The notes beneath the pieces were generated by a model. That model was not told the DNA's origin and made no database searches. It saw nothing but the letters and a program-made list of their open reading frames with translations. 64,000 nt of DNA, from positions 27,622,951 through 27,686,950 of the forward strand of contig CM020620.1 of NCBI GenBank assembly GCA_009829735.1, read 5' to 3'. Shown here one piece after another: positions 9,002 to 17,992 of this stretch (positions are counted from its first letter, which is position 1; each line of letters starts with the position of its first letter). This stretch comes from Pyropia yezoensis (lineage: Eukaryota; Rhodophyta; Bangiophyceae; Bangiales; Bangiaceae). The translations under genes and the position numbers were made by a program.

Positions 9002-11191
9002 TTACTCGTTTCCCGCCCTTGGTAGGGTGCTGTCCGCCGGGACATCCGGCTGAGGAGGTGCCTCCTCGACGGCCAGTACTCCACCTGGAGCTGGCTGCCT
9101 ACCCGGTGCGGGTCCGGGTGCTCTGGCGGGATACCCCCCGGTGGATGCCTTGCGTTGCGCCGCTGCCCGCCGAGACTCCTCGGGGATGAGTGGGCATGAA
9201 GACACCCAGTGCTGGGAATCCCCACACAACATACATCCGGACGTGCCGGTCCCCCCTTGAGTTCGCATCGGGGTAGCCCCGTAGCTGCGGTTGCCTCCCT
9301 CGGGCGCCCGAGTGCCTGCTCCCTGGTAGGCCTTGGGTCCTTGGGTCAACCGGAACATGGACTCCTTCAACCGGTTGGGTCGGCCTGCAATCTGCGGGGG
9401 TGCCTCCGTGCGCACCGCCCATGTTGGCAAGGGTTGGTGAGGGTTACCCGTCACCGGGGAGTACCCCGTAGTCCGTACGTACGGGACGCGACGTCCCGTG
9501 CCCTCGCTGACCTGGAACTGGGTCCCCGCCGGAGCGATGTACGCTACCGTACCTTGCTCATCAATCACCGGCGTAGCCGGTAACAGCAGGTGGCCCTGCT
9601 GGTCAACCAGTGGTTCCTCCTCGCCCGTGGGGGCGTAATCGGTAGCCACCAGTACCGGAACGGCCTTCCGTTCCATCTTGTCTTGCCTCGGTACCGGGGT
9701 AAGATTGAGCTTGCTCCCCTCACCCTTGGGCTTTGAGGCAAGAGCACACTCCGGGTGAAGCACCCGGTAGGCGACCCCCAGGGACTTGCACATATGCATC
9801 AGTCGACTGAAGTTCGTCCGTGCCGTGTTGGCGCCCCGTGCGGATATCCGCACGTAGTTCGGTACTCCTGCGAACAAGATGGCCCGTAGCTCCCCTTCTC
9901 CGAGGAGCTTCCCCAGCTCGTAGTCGAGCTCTTGAATCCGTCGTCCGAACATCCCCTCATCCTCCCAGCTCTGGGCGGTGGCAGTGCGCAGGGCCCGGTA
10001 GTGGTCCTCGCACTTGTCCTCACTGAGGTAACTGCTCAGCAGCTCCTTGAGAATCCCACGGTAATCCATGGGGGTGGCCGCGACCCTCATTCCCGGCATC
10101 GGGGATGCCTGGCGAAGAATGCCTCGCACCTGTTCATCCACAAAGAACGGGAGGATCTCCAGGGCCAGCCCCTCGTTAACAAGGGCCTTGTCCGCGGCGG
10201 CCTTGAAGTTAGTCAAGAAGCCGATGACTGCCAACGGGCGTCCGTTCGGCCCCCCGAACATAGGGACTCCCTTCATAAGGGTCTGCATAGATCGGATCGC
10301 CCGATGCGACGTATTACGCATCGATTCCGATTCGGTGGTAGAGAGGTCCTCCAAACGATAACGTTCCGGAGTAAGAACCGACCTGACGACCTCGTTGACG
10401 ATCTCCGTGTCAGCGTCCTGGATATCCAGTCGCTTAGCCAGTTGATGAGAAAACTCATCGGACTCCATCCGCTTCAGTAGGCTCGCAGTTACCTGCGCGG
10501 TCATAGCTCCCACCACTGAAGATGGTACTTCAGGCGTTGGCACCTCGGGAACCCGAGTTGCTTGGCCTCCTTCGTCGTGGGGATACTGTGAGAGGGTACC
10601 CCCTCCCCCAATAACCGACTCTCCACCGGCGTTGGTATCCGCCGGGTCGTGTCCGCCGAGTCGGCTTCGGGTGCACCGAGCGTATCGCTCCGTGTGGCTC
10701 CGTTCCAACTCTGCCGACGAGTCGGATCCATACCCCATTGTGTCCCGGGGCTGTCCGGGAGTTGCTGCGCCGGGGTCGACCCCGGTGGACTCCGAAAGTA
10801 GTCCGGCCGGTTCAAACCGTACCGGTGTGGGAGGGACACGACGGGGTCCCGTCGTGTGGCGTGTTGACATCAACACTGCCAATGCGTCCTCCGTCCGCTC
10901 TTGACGAGCGTCGAGTCCGGAAAACCGGGCCTCGATGCGGGCCAATGATGCCATCAGGAAATCCCCTGGTGAAGGAGGCGGCGGAGTGAGGTCGGTCGAT
11001 GACAGTTGAGGCGGGCCCCCGCCTCCTGCCGTCCGAGCCGTGCCAAACGTCGATTCGGCACCGGAAAGCATTGGCGTCTCAATGTTGTCGATCGGGTTCC
11101 CGATCCCGGTTCCCGTGGTCACCTCCGGAGTCGGCGTCGACGCCGATCCGTCATCTTGAACGTTCCCCGTCTCTTGGGTAGACATAGTCAC
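9002..11191 (-). CDS. gag: Element 1 gag
   Basis: A 729-residue capsid/nucleocapsid polyprotein, the first gene after the PBS. The N-terminal third is low-complexity with an early coiled section. The central capsid-like region (about residues 230-480) is helical. A CCHC zinc knuckle, C-x2-C-x4-H-x4-C (CMLCGDSQHWVSSC), lies about 60 residues from the end. It ends A-G-N-E-stop, the same four residues as gag of Element 2, because the shift heptamer overlaps these codons. The frame is open throughout. Confidence 0.88.
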   Translation of the reverse strand: MTMSTQETGNVQDDGSASTPTPEVTTGTGIGNPIDNIETPMLSGAESTFGTARTAGGGGPPQLSSTDLTPPPPSPGDFLMASLARIEARFSGLDARQERTEDALAVLMSTRHTTGPRRVPPTPVRFEPAGLLSESTGVDPGAATPGQPRDTMGYGSDSSAELERSHTERYARCTRSRLGGHDPADTNAGGESVIGGGGTLSQYPHDEGGQATRVPEVPTPEVPSSVVGAMTAQVTASLLKRMESDEFSHQLAKRLDIQDADTEIVNEVVRSVLTPERYRLEDLSTTESESMRNTSHRAIRSMQTLMKGVPMFGGPNGRPLAVIGFLTNFKAAADKALVNEGLALEILPFFVDEQVRGILRQASPMPGMRVAATPMDYRGILKELLSSYLSEDKCEDHYRALRTATAQSWEDEGMFGRRIQELDYELGKLLGEGELRAILFAGVPNYVRISARGANTARTNFSRLMHMCKSLGVAYRVLHPECALASKPKGEGSKLNLTPVPRQDKMERKAVPVLVATDYAPTGEEEPLVDQQGHLLLPATPVIDEQGTVAYIAPAGTQFQVSEGTGRRVPYVRTTGYSPVTGNPHQPLPTWAVRTEAPPQIAGRPNRLKESMFRLTQGPKAYQGAGTRAPEGGNRSYGATPMRTQGGTGTSGCMLCGDSQHWVSSCPLIPEESRRAAAQRKASTGGYPARAPGPAPGRQPAPGGVLAVEEAPPQPDVPADSTLPRAGNE
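9008..9014 (-). promoter_or_regulatory. Candidate -1 frameshift heptamer, gag/pol of Element 1
   Basis: The minus strand reads G-GGA-AAC in the gag frame, followed by one codon and the gag stop TAA (9004-9002). This fits the X-XXY-YYZ slippery rule, and the -1 frame is open into pol. Exactly the same arrangement occurs in Element 2. Confidence 0.7.
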
Positions 11192-11390
11192 AATCAGTCA
11201 ACCGACGTAACAATCACCACGAATAAGAGAGCGAGGGGGTAGATTGGGGAGAGTAACAGTAGATCACAGTCAAAGGTAAAAACTCAACACAATCGATCAG
11301 GTCGCAACACCACGAGTACAAAAAAAGGACCGGATCCCTATCCGTGTGCCAGGGCCGAAGACGGCGTCACCACAAGGGTGACGGAAACCC

Positions 11391-11409
11391 GTCCCCTGCT
11401 GCTCCACCA
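11391..11409 (-). other. Primer binding site of Element 1
   Basis: TGGTGGAGCAGCAGGGGAC on the minus strand, one base inside the 5' LTR. It starts with TGG as expected for pairing to a tRNA CCA end. It is identical over 19 nt to the PBS of Element 2. It is not the usual initiator-Met PBS, and I cannot name the tRNA. Confidence 0.85.
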
Positions 11410-11410
11410 A

Positions 11411-11773
11411 TGTAGCACAATAGGAATCCGTCGCACGTCCACTCTCAGGGAACACTCACCAAGGGGGATCGGCACCAACGTCACCGGGAGGCCAAGGTTG
11501 CTGTCCTTGGAGCGCAAGCCACGGGACCAAGATGGGAGCCCAAATGGGAGGGGTTTGTTGTTCTGCCTTGGCCGGCGGTGGATTCACCGCCGGCCCCCTC
11601 GTTATAAACCCTCGGAGACACTACTAACTACCCTCCACCCCAAGATGCAAGTCCCTCTGGTCATACGTAACTTATATATACCGTGACCAGTACGGACTCT
11701 CAAATTGAAAGCCAAGGATTAGAAGTAGCCCCCCTAACATTAGGGTCACAATACGGCCAACCATATTGCTACA
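11411..11773 (-). repeat. Element 1 5' LTR (right copy)
   Basis: 363 bp, about 97% identical to the left copy by eye. It carries TATATATAAG on the minus strand at 11671-11680 (gag-pol direction), a plus-strand TATAAA at 11603-11608, and the hairpin at 11570-11595. Confidence 0.95.
11671..11680 (-). promoter_or_regulatory. TATA box for gag-pol transcription
   Basis: TATATATAAG in the minus direction within the 5' LTR. The 3' LTR has a substituted version of the same stretch. Confidence 0.5.
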
Positions 11774-11778
11774 CCCGC

Positions 11779-11955
11779 CCACCGCCGTCATCGTTTCCCT
11801 CCTGTCATTGGTGCCACCTTCCCCTCCCCCATCATCGTCATCGCCACTTTTCGCTCCCCAGCACCGTCATCACAACCCCCTACCGTAGGGCCGTATCCCT
11901 TCCCCGTTGGTCGTCGTCGCCATTTCGCCCCCCTTCACGCGTGATCCGTCGTCAT
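11779..11955 (+). repeat. Dispersed repeat R1, continuation after Element 1
   Basis: Picks up the R1 sequence cut at 889 (CCACCGCCGTC, then a TTTCCCTCCTGTC block). It matches the reverse complement of about 13125-12950 with many substitutions. Confidence 0.6.
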
Positions 11956-12949
11956 CGGCACGCGCTCTGTGTGCTTTACTTGTTCATGGGTATCTCTGTG
12001 TGTTTTACTTGTTCAGTGCCTTCCTGTCCTTTCTCTTCCCAGGCGGGTTTTTCTGGCACGGGAGAGGCGCGGGGCGGCGCCGCTCAGATTGCTTGCCACG
12101 CCGCCACTGCCCCCCGCCTGCAAGCCATTATGCTGTCTAGGACGACCCTCGTCGGCAGCCTGTGAACGCGAGTAGGCAAGAGTAAAGGGCTCGCTCTGCG
12201 ATTCAAGTGCCCACATTTTCCCGCCCTCGCGCGTCACGTCCCGTTTTGTTATGGCATCCGCCATCCCCCCCCCCCCTCTCCATAATCGCCGGTTCTCAAG
12301 CTACTCCTTCACACTGGAATCCTCGGTCGCCGCGCGCTTCTCCCTTGCCTTGGTGGTTCCCCACCAAAGAAGAAAAGCAGTTAAACCGCCCACGACGACT
12401 TCGGTCTGATTGCTTCCAGGGCGACCAACGAGCACGAAGTGCTGGTGTATCGCTTTGACAGTCAGTCGAGAGCTTGCTGGATAAAAGATAAATCGAACAA
12501 GATACACAAGAGCCACAGATGACTCCCTCTGGCACGGGATGAGACGGAACAAGATATCTGGGTCATAATCGAGTGTTTAGTAGGGGATAAGCAAAACCAG
12601 GAAGGACACTGACAGGGTAAAGTCAGCAGCGGGAACGCAACCACGGAGGGAGAGTGCAGCGAGGTCAGACAAAGCAGAGAAACGACAGAAAGTGCTTGGG
12701 ACACTGAGCGGGCCATCACTTGGACAACGCGAGCCGGTACATCAGTACTCAGCGACGTCAGCAAGAGACCAGAAAATGAAAAGGATAGAGCAGCACAAGA
12801 AAGTGGCAGCACAAGCGAAGTGCGGTGCAAAGCAAAAAACAGAGAACGGCGCCAGACGCGGCAGCAGCCACGACGGCGGTGCAGCCACCACGGCGGTGTG
12901 CAGCGGCGGTGGTCGTACGGAAGAAGCGCGGGCATGGACAAAGGCGAAG
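11956..12949. other. No gene recognised
   Basis: Contains a short imperfect direct duplication of TCTGTGTG-TTTTACTTGTTCA at about 11968-12020. The open frames here are Ser/Leu- or Arg-rich without family features. Nothing else was seen. Confidence 0.45.
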
Positions 12950-13335
12950 AGCGGGGGAGACGGGAGGTGGCGACGGCGACGGATCGGAGGGGGTGAATGC
13001 CGGAGACTGACGGGCAAAGGCGGCGTGGCAATGACGACAGATGCCAGGCGTGGGGCGATGGCGACGACCATTATGGGGAAGGGGAAGGTGGCAACAACGA
13101 CAGGAGGGAAATGCTGACGGCGGTGGGCGGGGCAGGGGGGTGGTGACGACGGTGGGGGGGGGGGGGGGAGACGTCGACGGTGGCGGCGGGGGGGGGGGGT
13201 CACGACGACGCTGGCGGCGGGGGGGGCGGGTGACGACGACCGTGGCGGCGGGGGGGGGGTGTGGCCACGGCAGTGGCGGCGGGGGGGGGGGTGTGACCAC
13301 GACTGTGGCGGCGGGGGGGGGGGGAGGGGGCACCG
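12950..13335 (-). repeat. Dispersed repeat R1, inverted second copy
   Basis: On the minus strand this has the same succession of CGTGGTCAC, CGTGGCCAC, GGTCGTCGTCACC, CGTCGACGTC and CCACCGTCGTCACCACC units as 662-889, then the block matching 11779-11955. This copy is not interrupted. Confidence 0.65.
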
Positions 13336-14411
13336 CTAAAGGTCGGTTCCATGCATTAAGGCGCATGAGCATGGCCCTTGTTTGAGCGCGCAGAACTTGG
13401 CAACGGAAAAAGCTTTCCATGATAAGACTGCTGCAAAACGTCGACCACCTCGCGAGCTATTTTCTGACCGAGTTTGAGGCGCGTACGATGGGGGATTATG
13501 GAGGGGTGATTTTTTCTCTCTCTTATTTGTATTGCACGGATGTATTGCTGTTCTCCCAATTTTGGCCGATCCTGACAAGAACAACACTGCATGAACAGCT
13601 GTGTGAGCCAATCGCGTGCTGGCAGGTGAGGGCGAGCCAATCGTGCGCTCTAGGGGCCCGATAGGGCTGAGCAGATGCTTGGCTGCAGCCACATTGGGCC
13701 TCTTATCAATGGCTGATTGGTCGAAACACTGTTGGTCTCTTGGCTGAGATCGCCGAAGATTCCTCCCACATCGGAACGTTCCTCTCCGGAACAGTTGTCC
13801 ACCCTGTCTTTGTGTCTGTTCCACTCGGGTTCTCCCCTCCATGGGCTCGGAAAGTCGCAGATCTTACTGTTTGCACAACCATGGAGGCTGGTTCGGAGCT
13901 CTCATTGGTCAGAGAGGCATCCTGTGAGGCATGTCATTGGTCAGTGGACTCTTGTTCTTGTTATTGTCCGGATCGGCCATAATTGGGAGAACTGCAATAC
14001 AGTACTGCATCAAGAGTGCTTCCTGATGGCGATGCAATCACGGAAACGGCGCGCTCAGGCGATAATATGGGTGGCATATGTGCATGGGTGACACCTGAGC
14101 TGAAGCGCAGGCAGTCTGTGGGTGTGGACAGTGCTGGTGGCCGTCGTATGCTGCTCGTACACGGGATAGAAAAATAGCATTTTCCTCGCCATGCAGTGTC
14201 GCTCAAATCAGAAATTTCATAAGGTGGGCTACTTGTCACCCAGACATTGCTGTGCTGCTGGAAGTGGCGCCTTTTTTGATCCGCGTGCCCGCGCAGACCG
14301 CCTCTCGGCGCAGGAAGTGGCGCCTTTTCTGGTCCGACGTCGACGACTGGCCGACGGCGCTTCTCCCGTGACTCCTGCCACGCTTCCCCTGCCGCCCAAT
14401 TGCTGTAAGCT
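13336..14411. other. Gap with a cluster of CCAAT/ATTGG motifs
   Basis: CCAATCG at 13608 and 13637, and ATTGG at 13716, 13904 and 13936: five motifs in about 340 bp. This could be a former or active promoter. No convincing gene starts next to it other than the transposase relic at 14412. Confidence 0.4.
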
Positions 14412-15126
14412 ATGGATCCCCGAGCTCGGCGTCTTGCTCGTGCGACGGGGCTGGCTGGCCGCGGCGGGACGGGGTCCGCCGCGGCCCGCGCGGGGGCTGC
14501 TGCCTCTCGTGGGCGTCCTGTCGCTGCACGTGTGCGCGCGGTGAGGGAGCTTACGGATGAGGCTGTCACCCTGATTCGGAACGTGCGGCGGTTCTTTGAG
14601 TGGGAGATGTCGGACGCGCGGCGGACCATGCCGCAAAAGCCTGCGGAGCGTACGGCACTCGCGACTGGCGTGAGTCGGCGGACTGTGACGCGAGTGAGTC
14701 AGCCTGGGGCGGTTGAGCGCGCGCGATCTGCTGGGACCCCTGAGCGCCGCCAGTCACGGCTGCGCATTCCGCAGGAGGAGTACGGGCGCGTGCGGGCCTC
14801 CATTTACCAGCAGTATCGCAAAAAGCGGCTCCCAACTCTCGAGAGCACCTTGGAGGTACTGCGCGCGGGCTCTGAGGACGGGAGTGTGCGGGGCTCTGGT
14901 CCGCGAGAGGTGAGCGGGGTTGGCGCGGTGATGGACGAGGGCGGGCCCAGCACGAGAGCTGGCGGTAGGGGAGGGGCGCACGGTGTCGGTGGGGCGGTGG
15001 GGCCCAGTGTCGGTGGAGGGACGGTGGGTGTAGGGCTTGTGCTGGAGGTGGGGCCGCCGACGGCCCGGATACCGACTCGTATGTCTGGACGCGAACGACT
15101 CCCTTCCTCGCCCTGCTGGATCTGGG

Positions 15127-15595
15127 TGTGGCAAAAACCACTTGCACACACGACACCGAAGTTGGGGCGGTGTACAAGGGCTGGCTCACGTGTCGGGGGA
15201 ACCGGAAGAAGTGCAAGTCGCACACACTCTGTCCCTGTTGTGGGGCAAACCCCCCACGGAAAAACAAGAGGATGGTGTGTGGTCCAACAGTTTCTTGGTC
15301 GGGACGGGGACGCAGGGCCAAGCCCCGCTGTCCCTCCCCTTATCCCCCCAGGGTCCCCTCAGAATCTCGCCACTCAGAATCTCCCACCCCAGCACCTGCC
15401 CACCGGGCCACACGAAAATTCAAGACGATAAATGCAGAAAACCCTCAAATCCAAGTTGGATTTACTACTAAGCTAACTATCCCAAACTTAGGGAATATGG
15501 ACCCAAATGCGGGGGGAGGAACGGATCAGGCTAGTGGCCTGCCGCCCCTTGCATGGCACGTGTTGCCCCCCTACCTGGGGGTCAATACTGCCACA
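15127..15595 (-). repeat. Element 2 3' LTR (left copy)
   Basis: 469 bp. It contains a perfect 17-nt palindrome at 15447-15463 centred on CCAAGTTGG. The second palindrome, CCCAAGTTGGG, is kept in the right LTR (24068) but damaged by one base here. Confidence 0.95.
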
Positions 15596-15608
15596 CTCCC
15601 CTCTCCTC
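15596..15608 (-). other. Polypurine tract of Element 2
   Basis: GAGGAGAGGGGAG on the minus strand directly abuts the 3' LTR. Confidence 0.8.
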
Positions 15609-15936
15609 AGTTCCGACCGACCCGGTCGGCCCTGTGAGGGGGTGCGTAAACGCACGTCTCGGCGTTGGGGGCGCGACTTGCTGTCCCCTCCGCTTGAGTA
15701 CGTAACGCGGATGTGGAGGCGGTCACGTTGACCGCCCCTCTCCTCAAGCTTGCCCACTCGGCAGCTTGCTCTTCTCGGTTCACACTTCACCATCACCACC
15801 ACCTCCCCGCCACCTTCCACGGGGCCGCCCCACGCTGGGGAGGCCACCCGTCTACCCACGATCCGAGTCCCCCTCAACTCGAGGCGGGTCTCGGGCCGCT
15901 GTAGCCAGGGCGTCTCTCCCCAACTTGGGGAGAGCC

Positions 15937-17881
15937 ATGGCTACCCCGGGAGTGGAGACAGACTCTCTTGACGAACGTATGGAGGACACCTCCTACGGTG
16001 CAGCGCCCGCCGGGACTTCCGGCGGGGGCTCCGCGATCGCTCCTGGGGATGGGACTCCCGCGTCACCCGGCTTTGGGTTGACGGCGGGATCTCCCCCGGA
16101 GGCGGGACAAGTTGTCCCGCGTGAGGCCTTGGGGCGGTGGTTTTACCCCGCTTGGCCTCTCTGAGGAGGGGTTGACTGTTCTTCGCTGTGGCCGACTTGG
16201 CGCAGCGATGGGTCGGGTATGGGACCGCCTACGGGAGAAGTACCCCCGTAGGGTCGGGTTCCCTGCCGGCTTCAGGACGGACCAGTTTGCCTTCCTGTAC
16301 GACGAGGAGGTCGAAGATGTACAGCGTGCCAAGGCCATCATGGTGGACCGCGGGGGAACTATCCCGGGTCCCGGCGACTTGCCGACCTTTACTTGGGACG
16401 CGGTGGCAACTCGCCCCCCGTACCTTCACGAGGCCGATCCGCACACTCATCACTTTGATGTGCGGATGGAGAAGGACTTCCGGCGAGTTCCCTACTTGGT
16501 GACCTCGGCTCAACTTGAGTTCCCTCAGCAGTCTGCTGCCAGTAAGGAGCAATACTATCCGAAGAAGCCCGAGTGGTGGCCTCAAGTTGAGGTCCCCTAC
16601 GGGCTCCCGGCGTTGCTGCCACGGTTGCTTGACCACTTCGGCTCCGTCATGTTGACGGCTGGCCCTGATCATCTGGTTTGGGCCATGTTGGCCACCCAGT
16701 GGCTCCTCGAGGTCATGTCGACCTGGGTGTCTTGTGTTCAGCGGCGGGGGATGCTCTGGCACCTCCCCCTCCGGCTTATCCAAGGTCTGGAACAGCTCAC
16801 CCCTCAGCTAGTTGCTGAGGGGTGCTCATCAGGACAACTCACTCTACTTGAGGAGATGCTCCGCCTTCACAAGTTTATCGAGTGGGAGAGCATTGAGCAC
16901 AAGTTGCGCCGCCCCACTCGTGGGCCCAAGGACGATGGCGCACTTCGCCAGTTCGTGTGGGTCGCTCGTGAATTTCACGACGGCCGTGTGGTCCTACGCG
17001 AGGGGTTGGGCATCGGGGACTACCCGTATGCCCCGGGAGTGGATCGCCACACTGCGCCACCCCCGGACAAGCCCATAGTTATTGCCGTGCCCTCATATGA
17101 TGACCATATGACTCAACCTACTGCGGGGGCCCCAAGTCGGGGTCGCAGTTACACCCGGGTCCCGCCACCTCGGCGTGCCCCTCCGCTTCCTCCTGTCCCC
17201 TACCAGCCGCACGGGGACATCCCGATTAGCGTGACCGTTGAGTCGTCCACCCCGGTGTCCCCCAACTTGGGGGCCACCCTCCTGACGGTATACCCCAAGT
17301 TGGTGTTACCGCCCACGCCTCAAACCTCAGAGATGATGATCACCACGTTGGTGCGCACCATTTCCTGGTTGGCCGCGTCGACCGCAACCCTTCAAACTTC
17401 CGAGACTCCTCAACTTGAGGAGCGCGTTCGTACTGCAGTGGCGACCGCGAGTTGCGAGTCGGTGGCGGAGTTTATGACGGCCGAGTTGGCTCGCATTGGG
17501 GCAATTATGCCCCAGCCAGCCCCACTTGGGCGTGGCAAACGTCGTGCGAGCCGGGCGTACTCGCCTCCTCGCCGTCGTCGCCGACGCTCGCGGCGCTCTC
17601 CCTCCGTGTCGGAAGACGAGTTGTCTTACTCCGTCTCGGAGTCCTCGACTCCGTCAGAGTCGGAGTCGGTCCGGCGTCTGCGTCGCCAACTTGCGCGCAA
17701 GACCAAGCAGAAGGGTAGCCGCGGTCGTCTCCACTTGCGCGACCGTGAGGGGCGCGACGGGTCCGACTTGGAGCCGCCGCCCCCTCCGACGGGTGGGGAG
17801 CGTTATCGCCGTGGGTCTCGCCGCTCGCCTCTACGTGAGGTCGAGGGCCGTGGGGTTGGAGAGTCTAGCATGCATGCCTAG
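15937..17881 (+). pseudogene. Antisense ORF of Element 2, one frameshift
   Basis: Counterpart of 1846-4377. The first frame opens with ATG at 15937, two bases after a perfect 21-nt palindrome, and stops at 16164. The second frame is open from before 16112 to 17881. The change needed is one base near the TTTT at 16141-16144, most simply an insertion. The body holds QRRGMLWHLP (near 16740-16770), matching RRQGRLFHLP of Element 1, preceded in both by a hydrophobic helical stretch with [F/V]-S-S or S-V-x-L spacing and followed by L-T-x-L and a Trp. The C-terminus is strongly Arg/Ser-rich, like RS domains. Function unknown. Nucleic-acid binding is inferred from the basic tail only. Confidence 0.75.
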
Positions 17882-17992
17882 TTGGCAGCTGCCTTTGTTG
17901 TGAGAGTGTGAGGGTTAGGGCTGTAGTTAAAAGCCACTCTGCGTACCACTTCGACTTGAAGCACTCTCTTGGCACTGTTACTCGGCCTTCCC

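Larger units (their letters stand above)
895..11773 (-). mobile_element. Element 1: Ty3/gypsy chromovirus LTR retrotransposon with antisense ORF
   Basis: A complete element read on the minus strand. Its LTRs are 895-1258 and 11411-11773, beginning TGTAGCA and ending TGCTACA. The 5-bp target duplication CCCGC lies at 890-894 and 11774-11778. Order on the minus strand: 5' LTR, PBS, gag (11191-9002), pol (8993-4828), a spacer, a long plus-strand ORF (1846-4377), polypurine tract and 3' LTR. By eye the LTRs differ at roughly a dozen positions, so insertion is fairly recent. Gag and the antisense ORF are open, but pol carries one frameshift, two stops and an altered RT active site. This copy is therefore probably unable to move by itself. 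A chromodomain at the end of pol places it in the chromovirus branch. Confidence 0.95.

Noticed and set aside
12462..13031. Minus-strand Ser/Leu-rich frame of 189 residues
   Set aside because: Overlaps the repeat R1 and other frames; no recognisable motif or start context.
16112..16164. Programmed +1 shift in the Element 2 antisense ORF
   Set aside because: The homologous ORF in Element 1 is a single frame, and the break lies at a T-run; a simple one-base insertion is more likely.
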